From: Chromatiaceae bacterium
GTDB taxonomy: Bacteria > Pseudomonadota > Gammaproteobacteria > Chromatiales > Chromatiaceae
Assembly: GCA_016714645.1 (NCBI GenBank)
Contig: JADKCI010000001.1
Coordinates: forward strand, 682,001 to 746,000
Length of the DNA stretch: 64,000 bases
Reading direction: 5' to 3'
Shown: piece by piece, positions 14,898 through 22,560 of the stretch
Layout of the letters: every line of letters begins with the position of its first letter
How positions within the stretch are numbered: the stretch's first letter is position 1
Notes under the pieces: generated by a model
What the model saw: only the letters and a program-made list of their open reading frames with translations
Told to the model about the DNA's origin: nothing
Databases searched by the model: none
Translations under genes and position numbers: made by a program

Positions 14898-17103
14898 CCG
14901 GCCGGGAGATGGGAAGGCTGTAATTCGCCGCTTTGCTATTGGCCGGGACTTCGATCTCGCACAGGGGCAGCGGCTCGACTGCCTCGTTAATCGGGCATTG
15001 CGGCCCGGATAACGGCTGAAAAATTTCCGGCCCCATCGCCGTCAGGCCCAGCATGTTCAGGGTCACGGCATCCAGAACCCCTTCGGTTTGCCGCAGGCCC
15101 CGGCGCCACTGGAAGCTGTTGAGGGCGATCACCGTCGCCGAATCCGCCGTGCCCGCGAAGGGGACCCTTTTGTACTCGATATGCTTCTTGCGCTTCTTGT
15201 CGCGCCAGACGACTTTCCGAGTCGGCGGGGTCAGGAGACCCTCCCCGGCCAGCGCCGTCTGCAGGGTGGCCAGATGGGGCGCTGCCCGCTTCTTCAGGCT
15301 GGTGGGCATCTTCCTGATGCGGTTGAGATCCGGGGCATGGGCCGCGGAGGCCTGCTGCCCAGCCTGCCAGGCGGCATGGCGGGCGAGGCGCTGGTCATAG
15401 ATTTCCAGCGCGACCCGCTCGGCGGGCAGCAGCAGCCGGGCATGGGCGGGGTCATCCGGTTCCGCCTTGCCGATCAGGGTGCGAAAGGCGCGCAGGGCTT
15501 TATGCACCTCGGGGTCTCCCGGGCCGACCGGCTGAAATCGCGGCGGCAACAGCTTGAGGTGCTGAAGCCCTGACAAGGCCTCCGCCGGCAGGGTATTCAG
15601 GGGCTTATCCTCGCCCTGGACCACCAACTCGGCGAGGCGCCTCTTGTAATGGTGGGTCTCCTCCCGGTTCAGTGGACCCGTGATCAGCGCCTCGGGCACT
15701 GACAGGACTTGGCTGATCTCGTGCCAAAACTCGGTCTGGGACCGGTTTGTCCCATCCGTGGCCGCCTTCGGGTCAAAGGTCCACTGCGGCATGTCCCCTC
15801 CCTTCAGATCGAACCCGACCCCATACTTGGCCCGCACCAGCGCTGGCTGATCTTGCGCCCGCACCTGCCTGGCCAGATGGTCCAGGAACTCGGCCCAGGT
15901 GTAGGGCTGGGTGCCACCCTTACCATTGCGGTAGAACATGCCGGGATTACTGGTGACGGTGGGCGAAGTGGCGGGCAGCCCCCACTCGGCCAAGGGGGGC
16001 GGCGGGGGTGGCTCGGCCGGCGGCAGGACCCAGACCGCCTCTTCGACGACAGCGGGCAGGGCCCTGACCGGGATGCCGGCAGCGGATCTCAGTTTCACGA
16101 CCAGGCGAGAGATGGGATTGTCCGCCGGGGTGGGCATGGTAGGGCTCGGTAGGGCGGGTTCTGTCGGCAAGGGGGAACGCGCCGAGGCGGGCATGGGCCC
16201 ATCAGTCAGAAAGTAGGAGGCACCCGCGGCCTGGACGCTGACCCGCTCCGGAGAGGGTGGTGGGGAGGGTGCCTTCCTGACCTCCTGGTTGGCGACCAGC
16301 GCCGCGCCTCCCGGGGGCTCCGGCCGGTGGTCCGGAGGCGCGGCGGGGGTATCCCACATCTGGACGCAGAGGGTATCCCGGGCCTCGCCTCGCGCCAGTG
16401 CCAATATCCGGCGACCCTGGCCCTCCCCCAGAAAGTGGAAGAGATAATCCTCTTCCGGGGTTGTGGCGCCGGAGTCGAGGCTCAGGTAGTGTTTCGCGAA
16501 GGCCAGCACGGCGAAGTTGTGACGCATGAGCTGGAGTTCCTCGTCCCCCGCGCCCCGCTGACCCGCTACCGTCTGCTGGATCAAGTCGCGCACCTGGGCA
16601 TCGGTGAAGGGCCCCTCGCCCAAGTCCAGGGGAGCACGGTTGGCCGCCGAGTCGGCGGCGGTCGCCGCCAGCAGTTGGGCGCCGTATTTCTTGATGATGG
16701 TCTGGAAGGTGGCGGGCAGGAACTGCCAGACGCCGGTGGCCGAGCCCAGTTGGCCATTGGCCAGGGGCGGGCGGACGTGGTCGTTCCAGGTATGGGCGCT
16801 CTCCATCTCGCCCGTGGCCAGGGCCTGTCCCAGACTGGTCCCGGTGCGTTCCGCGACCTCCAGCAGGGTGAGGAGTTGGCGGGGGGAAATATCCCGGCTC
16901 CGGTCGTAGCCGCGCGACAGGCTGGCGGACAGGGTTCGGTAGGAGGCCAGCGTCACCCCGGGAACCCCCCCGTTGCCGGTATAAAGGGCGGGTGTCAGGG
17001 GCGCGCCGCCCGCTGCGGCCGAGCAGATGGCCAGAATGGCGGCCAGGGCGGAGACGCCAAGGTATCCCGGCTGAGGGATAAGAGGGGTGCCAAACTTAAC
17101 CAT
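14809..17103 (-). CDS. large exported protein with lytic-transglycosylase-like domain
   Basis: 764 aa from the ATG at 17103. A hydrophobic segment near residues 15-35 (YLGVSALAAILAICSAAAGG) looks like a signal peptide. Residues about 70-250 resemble an SLT/goose-lysozyme-like fold: ALATGEMESAHTW with a candidate catalytic Glu, and ATGVWQFLPATFQTI, the typical Q-F/M-P-A-T motif. A proline-rich linker (about 330-420) and a long charged domain of unknown function follow. Likely acts on periplasmic peptidoglycan. No clear SD is seen; an in-frame upstream start at 17187 would put a charged leader before the signal. The 3' end abuts the truncated gene. Confidence 0.6.
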   Translation of the reverse strand: MVKFGTPLIPQPGYLGVSALAAILAICSAAAGGAPLTPALYTGNGGVPGVTLASYRTLSASLSRGYDRSRDISPRQLLTLLEVAERTGTSLGQALATGEMESAHTWNDHVRPPLANGQLGSATGVWQFLPATFQTIIKKYGAQLLAATAADSAANRAPLDLGEGPFTDAQVRDLIQQTVAGQRGAGDEELQLMRHNFAVLAFAKHYLSLDSGATTPEEDYLFHFLGEGQGRRILALARGEARDTLCVQMWDTPAAPPDHRPEPPGGAALVANQEVRKAPSPPPSPERVSVQAAGASYFLTDGPMPASARSPLPTEPALPSPTMPTPADNPISRLVVKLRSAAGIPVRALPAVVEEAVWVLPPAEPPPPPPLAEWGLPATSPTVTSNPGMFYRNGKGGTQPYTWAEFLDHLARQVRAQDQPALVRAKYGVGFDLKGGDMPQWTFDPKAATDGTNRSQTEFWHEISQVLSVPEALITGPLNREETHHYKRRLAELVVQGEDKPLNTLPAEALSGLQHLKLLPPRFQPVGPGDPEVHKALRAFRTLIGKAEPDDPAHARLLLPAERVALEIYDQRLARHAAWQAGQQASAAHAPDLNRIRKMPTSLKKRAAPHLATLQTALAGEGLLTPPTRKVVWRDKKRKKHIEYKRVPFAGTADSATVIALNSFQWRRGLRQTEGVLDAVTLNMLGLTAMGPEIFQPLSGPQCPINEAVEPLPLCEIEVPANSKAANYSLPISRPVSSNSGLLLSALRGNGICPAGQLPTPNSL

Positions 17104-17124
17104 TTTAGAAACTTGAAATATAGT
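17096..17124 (+). promoter_or_regulatory. candidate sigma-70 promoter for the 17190 gene pair
   Basis: TTAACC and TATAGT are separated by 17 nt in an AT-rich patch of otherwise GC-rich DNA, about 65 nt upstream of the 17190 start. It overlaps the proposed start of the divergent exported protein. Matches are 4/6 and 5/6. Confidence 0.45.
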
Positions 17125-17189
17125 AAGAAGGTTGGAGAAGATCCAATCCCTGATGCCGGTCTCGCGCCGGTGGCCACTGGAGCCCAATT

Positions 17190-17384
17190 ATGTCCCTTCC
17201 CGACCCCCATGCCTATCTGCAAGAAGTCGCCCGCCGCCTGCCCGGCCTGACACGGCGCGCTGAAATCGAGCCCCTGCTCGATGATGTCGAATACCTGTTC
17301 GAGGTCATGCCACCCGAGATGCAGGATCCCGCCTACACCATCATCGACCAATTGCGCGCCAAGCTGGCGGCCGCCTCCTCATGA
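17190..17384 (+). CDS. small conserved-looking acidic protein, unknown function
   Basis: 64 aa, predicted mostly helical (HAYLQEVARRLPGL, IEPLLDDVEYLFEVMPPEM). GGAG lies 9 nt before the ATG. The stop overlaps the next start by ATGA, so the two proteins are probably made together. No family recognised. Codon use with strong third-position GC fits a real gene. Confidence 0.6.
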   Translation: MSLPDPHAYLQEVARRLPGLTRRAEIEPLLDDVEYLFEVMPPEMQDPAYTIIDQLRAKLAAASS

Positions 17385-18283
17385 CCGCCACCCGGCGCTA
17401 CGCCGAGCGTCGCCTCAACCCCTTTCTGGGCGTCATCCAGGTCATCGAGAGTGACCTGGGGCGTGCCATCAGTACGGATGGCCAAAATTGGGAGATCCAG
17501 CTCTTCGCCGCGCGCCCCGTCGGCTGGGGTAGCCTGGGCGATACCCAGCCATTCAGCCTTTATCGTCATGGCGTCTGGTCGGAGGCGGAGGGACTGGCCT
17601 GTTTCCCCAGCCCACCGACCGTGGAGCGGGAACGGGCCAGGGTCGCCGGCCAGGGGCTCATCGAGGCCGCCCGGGCCGCCCAAGGGGCCTTGCCCTTTCC
17701 CCTGCGCGATCGCTATGAGCGTTGGCTGCTGGACGCCGGGGCCGATCAACGCCCCCTGGCCTTGCTGGAGGCCGTGACCGGGGCCGAGCCCCTCGCCCAA
17801 GGCCGGGCGCCCAAGTGGCGTTGCACCACGGGGGAGTCCCCGGGCCTGGATGGCGACGGGCGCGCCGCCCTGGAGGCCCAGGTGTGGGCTCGGGCGGGGC
17901 AGGCGAGCCGGGGCCAGTGGTTCCGGCGCGAGCCGGATGGTTCCGGGATGGCCCTGGCGGCGAGGGCGGTCATGCCGGGGCAAGTCAACTACGCCTTGGG
18001 GGGACGCTGTCTGGATACCGACGATTTTCCGGAACTGCTGCTGTGGGAGGGCTGGGAGGAGGCCAAAGACCGGGACCGCGTGGCGCAGTATCTCGCCGCC
18101 CTCGCCCCGCGACTCCTGATGCTGCCCCTGCAAGCGGCGACCCGGGCCCGCCTGGAGCAGGTCGCCGCCCACCAGGCCCTGGCGGTGGACCGGTTTCACC
18201 GCCTTTATCCCCAGGTTCAGGATGCGGCCCTGCTGGTGCGCCTGCGTGTCGAGGCGCGCTTGCGCCGGGCGGGCGAGGGCTAG
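17381..18283 (+). CDS. conserved hypothetical protein coupled to the 64-aa gene
   Basis: 300 aa, soluble, no signal peptide or membrane segment. It opens with RRYAERRLNPFLGVIQVIES and contains many Trp, Arg and Glu residues; the C-terminal half is Leu/Ala/Arg-rich and helical. No catalytic motif can be named. It overlaps the preceding gene by 4 nt. The codon pattern strongly supports coding. Confidence 0.7.
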   Translation: MTATRRYAERRLNPFLGVIQVIESDLGRAISTDGQNWEIQLFAARPVGWGSLGDTQPFSLYRHGVWSEAEGLACFPSPPTVERERARVAGQGLIEAARAAQGALPFPLRDRYERWLLDAGADQRPLALLEAVTGAEPLAQGRAPKWRCTTGESPGLDGDGRAALEAQVWARAGQASRGQWFRREPDGSGMALAARAVMPGQVNYALGGRCLDTDDFPELLLWEGWEEAKDRDRVAQYLAALAPRLLMLPLQAATRARLEQVAAHQALAVDRFHRLYPQVQDAALLVRLRVEARLRRAGEG

Positions 18284-18630
18284 GAGTAAGGGGATCAGCC
18301 CGCCGAGGCGGATCCGGTGGCGGGGTGCAGCGGGGTTTAGCGCGGGCACGACGGTCTGGACTGAATGCGCCAGACTATCTATCAACTCGGCGGGCGCTGG
18401 CTTGGGCAGTGGCATCTCGGTGGGGTTGCGATAATGCGTGAGCAGCCGGTGCAGGATCTCGATATATATGGGAAAGCTAGATTGGGTTAGGCAGGCTGGG
18501 CCGGTTGTGTGATGGTAATGCGCAACCGCCGGGAACTGGCGCCCATCGCGCATGTCATTAGTGCCCAGTGACCGGACTGGCCTCCCAGCGACCCTGGCCA
18601 GAGACTGCATATGCTGATGGAGACCGAGGA
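18284..18630 (+). other. intergenic region before moxR
   Basis: 347 nt between the hypothetical gene and moxR. It holds a 41-codon ORF (18365-18490, encoding YQLGGRWLGQWHLGG) without a clear SD; I do not claim it as a gene. No strong -35/-10 pair was found, although the AT-rich CGATATATATGGG near 18462 could contain a -10. No terminator was seen. Confidence 0.4.
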
Positions 18631-19635
18631 ATGACCGCAGCCCAGACCCCCATCCCAGCCTCCGCCGAGGCCCCCATCCTCCGCGGGGAATTCGCCCGGT
18701 TGCGCGAGCGCGTGGAACGTCACATCCTCGGTCAGTCGGGCCTGGTGGAGCGGCTCCTGATCGCCCTGCTGGCCGATGGTCACCTGCTGGTGGAGGGTGC
18801 CCCGGGTCTGGCCAAGACCAAGGCCGTCAAGGCCCTGGCCACGGGCCTGGAAGGGGACTTCCACCGTATCCAGTTTACCCCGGACTTGCTGCCGGCGGAC
18901 CTCACCGGCACCGAGATCTATCGTCCCCAGGATGGCAGCTTCCGCTTCGACCGGGGCCCCGTCTTCCATAATCTGCTGCTCGCCGACGAGGTCAATCGCG
19001 CCCCGGCCAAGGTCCAGTCCGCCCTGCTGGAGGCCATGGGCGAGCGCCAGGTCACGGTGGGTCGGGAGACTTACCGGCTGCCGGAGCTGTTTCTGGTCAT
19101 GGCCACCCAGAATCCCATCGAGCAGGAGGGCACCTATCCCCTGCCGGAGGCCCAGCTCGACCGCTTCCTGATGCATGTGCGGGTCGATTATCCCGACCTG
19201 GCATCGGAGAAGGCGATCCTGCACCTCAATCGTGACGAGGCCCGGGCCCAGGAGGCGGCGGATGAAGGACCGCGTCTGAGCCAGCGTGCCATCTTCGCCG
19301 CCCGGCGTGCCATCCTCGATCTCTATATGTCCCCGGACGTGGAGGACTATCTGATTCACCTGGTCCTGGCGACCCGCGATCCCCAACCCCTGGGGGCCGG
19401 GCTCGGTGGTTGGCTGCGTTTCGGCGCCAGCCCACGCGCCACCCTGGCCCTGGATCGTTGCGCCCGCGCCCGCGCCTGGCTGGCGGGCCGCGATTATGTC
19501 TCCCCCGAGGATGTTCAGGACCTGGCCCCCGACGTCCTGCGGCACCGCGTCCTCCTTTCCTACGAGGCCGAGGCGGAGGGCCGGACGGCGGATCAGTATG
19601 TGACCGAGTTGCTCGCGCTGGTGCCGGTACCCTGA
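18631..19635 (+). CDS. MoxR-type AAA+ ATPase
   Basis: 334 aa. Walker A is GAPGLAKTKA and Walker B/sensor region is LLADEVNRAPAKVQSALLEA followed by GERQVTV, the MoxR signature. MoxR ATPases act as chaperones with von Willebrand A (VWA) proteins, here the downstream Bat proteins. The ATG at 18631 has GAGGA immediately before it, too close for an ideal SD; a GTG at 18568 is an alternative giving 21 more residues. It heads the Bat gene set. Confidence 0.9.
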   Translation: MTAAQTPIPASAEAPILRGEFARLRERVERHILGQSGLVERLLIALLADGHLLVEGAPGLAKTKAVKALATGLEGDFHRIQFTPDLLPADLTGTEIYRPQDGSFRFDRGPVFHNLLLADEVNRAPAKVQSALLEAMGERQVTVGRETYRLPELFLVMATQNPIEQEGTYPLPEAQLDRFLMHVRVDYPDLASEKAILHLNRDEARAQEAADEGPRLSQRAIFAARRAILDLYMSPDVEDYLIHLVLATRDPQPLGAGLGGWLRFGASPRATLALDRCARARAWLAGRDYVSPEDVQDLAPDVLRHRVLLSYEAEAEGRTADQYVTELLALVPVP

Positions 19636-19810
19636 GCCGCGGGTGTTCCTGAATGAGGCAGAAGCCATGATGAGGCAAGCCCTGGTGCAAGCTGGCCGGC
19701 AAACCTGGGCGGCCGCGGCCGGTCAGTGCAACGGCCCTGGCCAAACGGCCGCGTCCCCGCCCGGGGCAGGATCCTGGCCAGGAGGTGGCCCGATGCGACT
19801 GCTCCTCATC

Positions 19811-19841
19811 GGTAAGGGTGAAGGGGTGACTATCCCTTACC
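19811..19841 (+). promoter_or_regulatory. hairpin upstream of the DUF58 gene
   Basis: GGTAAGGG (19811-19818) pairs perfectly with CCCTTACC (19834-19841). The right arm abuts the GGGGGAGG Shine-Dalgarno of the TTG-started DUF58 gene. It lies in a 219-nt spacer between moxR and DUF58 that holds no supported gene. It could modulate translation initiation. Confidence 0.35.
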
Positions 19842-19854
19842 GGGGGAGGCGATC

Positions 19855-20814
19855 TTGATCGCGACAGACCGGCTGGCGGCTCAGGGCCGGCGTGAGCACT
19901 CTTCCGGGGTCAGCGTCTCGCTGCGGGACCTGCTGGCCCTGCGCGGCGAGGCGGGCCGCCTGGACCTGGTGACGCGCGGTAAAATCCTGGCCACGCGCAA
20001 TGGGGGTCATCTCTCCCGCTTTCGTGGCCGTGGCATGGAGTTTGACGAGTCGCGGGTCTATCAGCCGGGGGACGACGCCCGCAACATGGACTGGCGGGTC
20101 ACGGCCCGCGCCGGGACGCCCCATGTCAAGCTCTTCCGCGAGGAGCGGGAGCGGCCCCTCTGGCTGCTGGTCGACCAGGGGCCGTCCATGCGCTTTGGCA
20201 CCCGTGTCGCCTTCAAGTCGGTGGTGGCTGCCCAGGCGGCAGCCCTGCTGGCCTGGGCGGCGGCGGATCGCGGTGACCGGGTCGGCGGCCTGGTCTTCGA
20301 CGAGCGGGGCCGCTTCGAGCACCGACCCGCCGCCCGCACCCAGGGCCTGCTGCCCCTGCTCCAGGCCCTGGCGGGAGGGGGCCGGGCCGTCGGGGCAACC
20401 GGGCTGGGGGATGTTACGGCGGCGGTGAACCAGTTGGTGCATCTGGCGCGCCCCGGCAGCCTGATTTTTATCCTGAGCGACTTCGATCATCTGACCTCGG
20501 AGCGTTCTGCCTGGCTGGCGCGACTGGGGCGAGCCAGTGAGGTGGTGTTGGTGCATGTTCGCGATCCCCTGGAGGAAGTGGCCCCGCCCCCCGGCCTCTA
20601 TCCGGTCACGGATGGCGCACGGCGGGGCCTGCTGGATATGGGGGTCGAGGCGCGGCGCTCCGCCTGGCAAGAGCGCTTTCGCACCCACTTGGATACCCTG
20701 GAGGGATTGGCGCGCCAGCACCGCGCCCACTTGCTGTGGCTAAGCACGGCGGAGCCGGTAGGGCCAGCCCTGGCGCGGGGCCTGAATCCGCGTCGCGCGG
20801 GAGGGGGGCGATGA
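19855..20814 (+). CDS. DUF58 family protein of the Bat operon
   Basis: 319 aa with the DUF58 signature SRVYQPGDDARNMDWRVTAR around residues 65-85 and a VWA-like second half beginning LWLLVDQGPSM. DUF58 proteins are soluble partners of MoxR ATPases. It starts with TTG preceded by GGGGGAGG at a good distance. The stop overlaps by ATGA a small 54-aa ORF that bridges to the DUF4381 gene. Confidence 0.88.
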   Translation: MIATDRLAAQGRREHSSGVSVSLRDLLALRGEAGRLDLVTRGKILATRNGGHLSRFRGRGMEFDESRVYQPGDDARNMDWRVTARAGTPHVKLFREERERPLWLLVDQGPSMRFGTRVAFKSVVAAQAAALLAWAAADRGDRVGGLVFDERGRFEHRPAARTQGLLPLLQALAGGGRAVGATGLGDVTAAVNQLVHLARPGSLIFILSDFDHLTSERSAWLARLGRASEVVLVHVRDPLEEVAPPPGLYPVTDGARRGLLDMGVEARRSAWQERFRTHLDTLEGLARQHRAHLLWLSTAEPVGPALARGLNPRRAGGGR

Positions 20815-20975
20815 CCGCTCCCGGCTTGGCCGCATGGCCCCTCATTGGGACGATTAGCCCGAATGCCGGCCTGTCCGCAGGGCATTGCATTGGGCAAAAT
20901 ACCCCGGATGCTGGCGTGTCCGCGCGCAAGCCGATCCTTGCTTCCCATTCCCGGCCCCCGGGAGGTGGTCGATGA
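20811..20975 (+). CDS. 54-aa bridging ORF with ATGA overlaps at both ends
   Basis: It starts in the DUF58 stop (ATGA at 20811) and ends in the start of the DUF4381 gene (ATGA at 20972). No domain is recognised; composition is mixed and weakly protein-like (WPLIGTISPNAGLSAGH). It may be a translated spacer keeping ribosomes coupled, or a chance open frame. The same arrangement is seen at 11409-11612. Confidence 0.3.
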   Translation: MTAPGLAAWPLIGTISPNAGLSAGHCIGQNTPDAGVSARKPILASHSRPPGGGR

Positions 20976-21565
20976 ACCCGCCTTCGGCGCCCGCCGCGAC
21001 TCTGCCCCTGGCGGCGACTCCCGCCGGACCCGGAGGCGTGCCTCTGGCCAATGGCATGACTCCCGGTGCCCTGGGGGCCCCTGATCCCCTGGCCGAGCTT
21101 CGCGGTTATCACCTGCCCGATCCCGTTTCCTGGTGGCCGCCGGCCCCGGGCTGGTGGTTACTGGCCCTGCTGGGTCTGTCCCTCCTGGGCTTGCTGGCCG
21201 GGTGGCTGGTGCGGCGCCATCGGCGGGGGGCCGCGTCGCGCGCCGCCCAGGCCGAACTGGCGGCCATCCGTGCCGCCCTGGCCCAGGATGGCGATACCGC
21301 CGCCTGCGCCCGGGGCCTGTCACGCTTGCTGCGGCGCTTCGCCCTGGTCCGCTTTCCCCGCCGCGCGGTGGCGGGTTTGAGCGGCGAGGCCTGGCTGGCC
21401 TTTCTCGATGCCCAGGGGGGTGCCGGGCGCTTTCAGTCGGGGCCGGGGCGCCTGCTCCTGGATGCCCCCTACCGGCCGCCCCAGGACCTGCCCATCGCGG
21501 AACTGGCCGGCCTGGTCGAGGACTGGATTCGCCTCAACCAGCGCGCGGGGGGGCGGCGCTCATGA
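20972..21565 (+). CDS. DUF4381 membrane protein of the Bat operon
   Basis: 197 aa. After a Pro/Ala-rich N-terminus comes the DUF4381 signature DPLAELRGYHLPDPVSWWPP, one transmembrane helix (WWLLALLGLSLLGLLAGWLV), then a cytoplasmic helical domain containing RRFALVRFPRRAVAGLSG. The ATG at 20972 has GGAGGT 5 nt upstream; an in-frame ATG at 20885 lacks an SD. It probably helps anchor the MoxR-VWA assembly at the inner membrane. The stop overlaps the next start by ATGA. Confidence 0.85.
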   Translation: MNPPSAPAATLPLAATPAGPGGVPLANGMTPGALGAPDPLAELRGYHLPDPVSWWPPAPGWWLLALLGLSLLGLLAGWLVRRHRRGAASRAAQAELAAIRAALAQDGDTAACARGLSRLLRRFALVRFPRRAVAGLSGEAWLAFLDAQGGAGRFQSGPGRLLLDAPYRPPQDLPIAELAGLVEDWIRLNQRAGGRRS

Positions 21566-22560
21566 TCATCTTGGCCTGGCCCTGGGCCCTGGCGGCCCTG
21601 CCTTTGCCCCTCCTGGCCCGCTTCCTGCCAGCGGTGGGGCCCGGGTCGGGAGCGGCCCTGCGCCTGCCTTCGCTCCAGGCCGCCGGGGCACTGGATCTGG
21701 GCGGCGCGCCCCGCCACCGCCGGCTCGGACTGATCCTGGCCTGGATCGCCTGGGCCCTGCTGGTGCTGGCCACGGCGCGTCCCGAATGGCTGGGCGATCC
21801 GGTCACCCTGCCCCTGGCCGGGCGTGACCTCATGCTGGCGGTGGATGTCTCCGGTTCTATGGAGAACGAAGATTATCTGCTCGGCGGTCGGCCGGCGAAT
21901 CGGCTGGATGTGGTCAAGTCCGTGGCGGGGCCTTTCATCGAGCGCCGCCAGGGCGACCGGCTGGGGCTCATCCTCTTCGGCAGTCGCGCCTATCTGCAGA
22001 CGCCCCTGACCCACGACCGCGCCACGGTCCAGGCCATGCTCGGGGAGTCAGTCATCGGTCTGGCCGGGCGGGAGACAGCCATCGGCGATGCCATCGGGCT
22101 GGCGGTGAAGCGCCTGCGGGACCGCGATGACGACAACCGGGTGCTTATCCTGCTCACCGACGGGACCCAAACCGCCGGGGCCCTGGCCCCCCTGGAGGCG
22201 GCCAAGCTCGCCGCCGAGGCCGGGGTGCGGGTCTATACGATCGGCATTGGCGGTGGCGCCCTAGGGGTCCAGACCCCCTTCGGTATGCTCCGCCGCCAGG
22301 CCAGCGATCTGGACCCGGCGACCCTGGAGGCTATCGCCAAGGCCACGGGGGGGCGCTATTTCCAGGCCACGGATACGGCCCAACTGGAGGCCATCTATGA
22401 CGAACTGGACCGGTTGGAGCCGAGCGAGCGCGATGCCCGCACCTATCGCCCCCTGCGATCACTCTTTTTCTGGCCCGCGGGCGTGGCCTTGATGCTGGCG
22501 TTTCTGATCGCCCTTCTGGGCGTCGGGCGCAGCCGGGGGACTTCCCGAGATGCCCTTTGA
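21562..22560 (+). CDS. BatA-like VWA-domain membrane protein
   Basis: 332 aa. N-terminal membrane segments (residues about 1-25 and 50-75) lead to a VWA domain with an intact metal site: DVSGSM at about 94-99 and LLTDGTQTAG later. A C-terminal TM helix (LFFWPAGVALMLAFLIALLG) follows. Operons of this kind are linked to stress resistance or maturation of envelope proteins. The true start is the ATG at 21562 overlapping the DUF4381 stop; the frame upstream is not coding. Confidence 0.9.
   Translation: MIILAWPWALAALPLPLLARFLPAVGPGSGAALRLPSLQAAGALDLGGAPRHRRLGLILAWIAWALLVLATARPEWLGDPVTLPLAGRDLMLAVDVSGSMENEDYLLGGRPANRLDVVKSVAGPFIERRQGDRLGLILFGSRAYLQTPLTHDRATVQAMLGESVIGLAGRETAIGDAIGLAVKRLRDRDDDNRVLILLTDGTQTAGALAPLEAAKLAAEAGVRVYTIGIGGGALGVQTPFGMLRRQASDLDPATLEAIAKATGGRYFQATDTAQLEAIYDELDRLEPSERDARTYRPLRSLFFWPAGVALMLAFLIALLGVGRSRGTSRDAL

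Noticed and set aside
18365..18490. 41-codon ORF upstream of moxR
   Set aside because: Peptide looks somewhat protein-like, but there is no SD, no coupling and no recognised family.
19643..19858. 71-codon ORF between moxR and DUF58
   Set aside because: No SD, odd composition (Gly/Ala/Pro/Trp), and it covers the hairpin; considered spacer.
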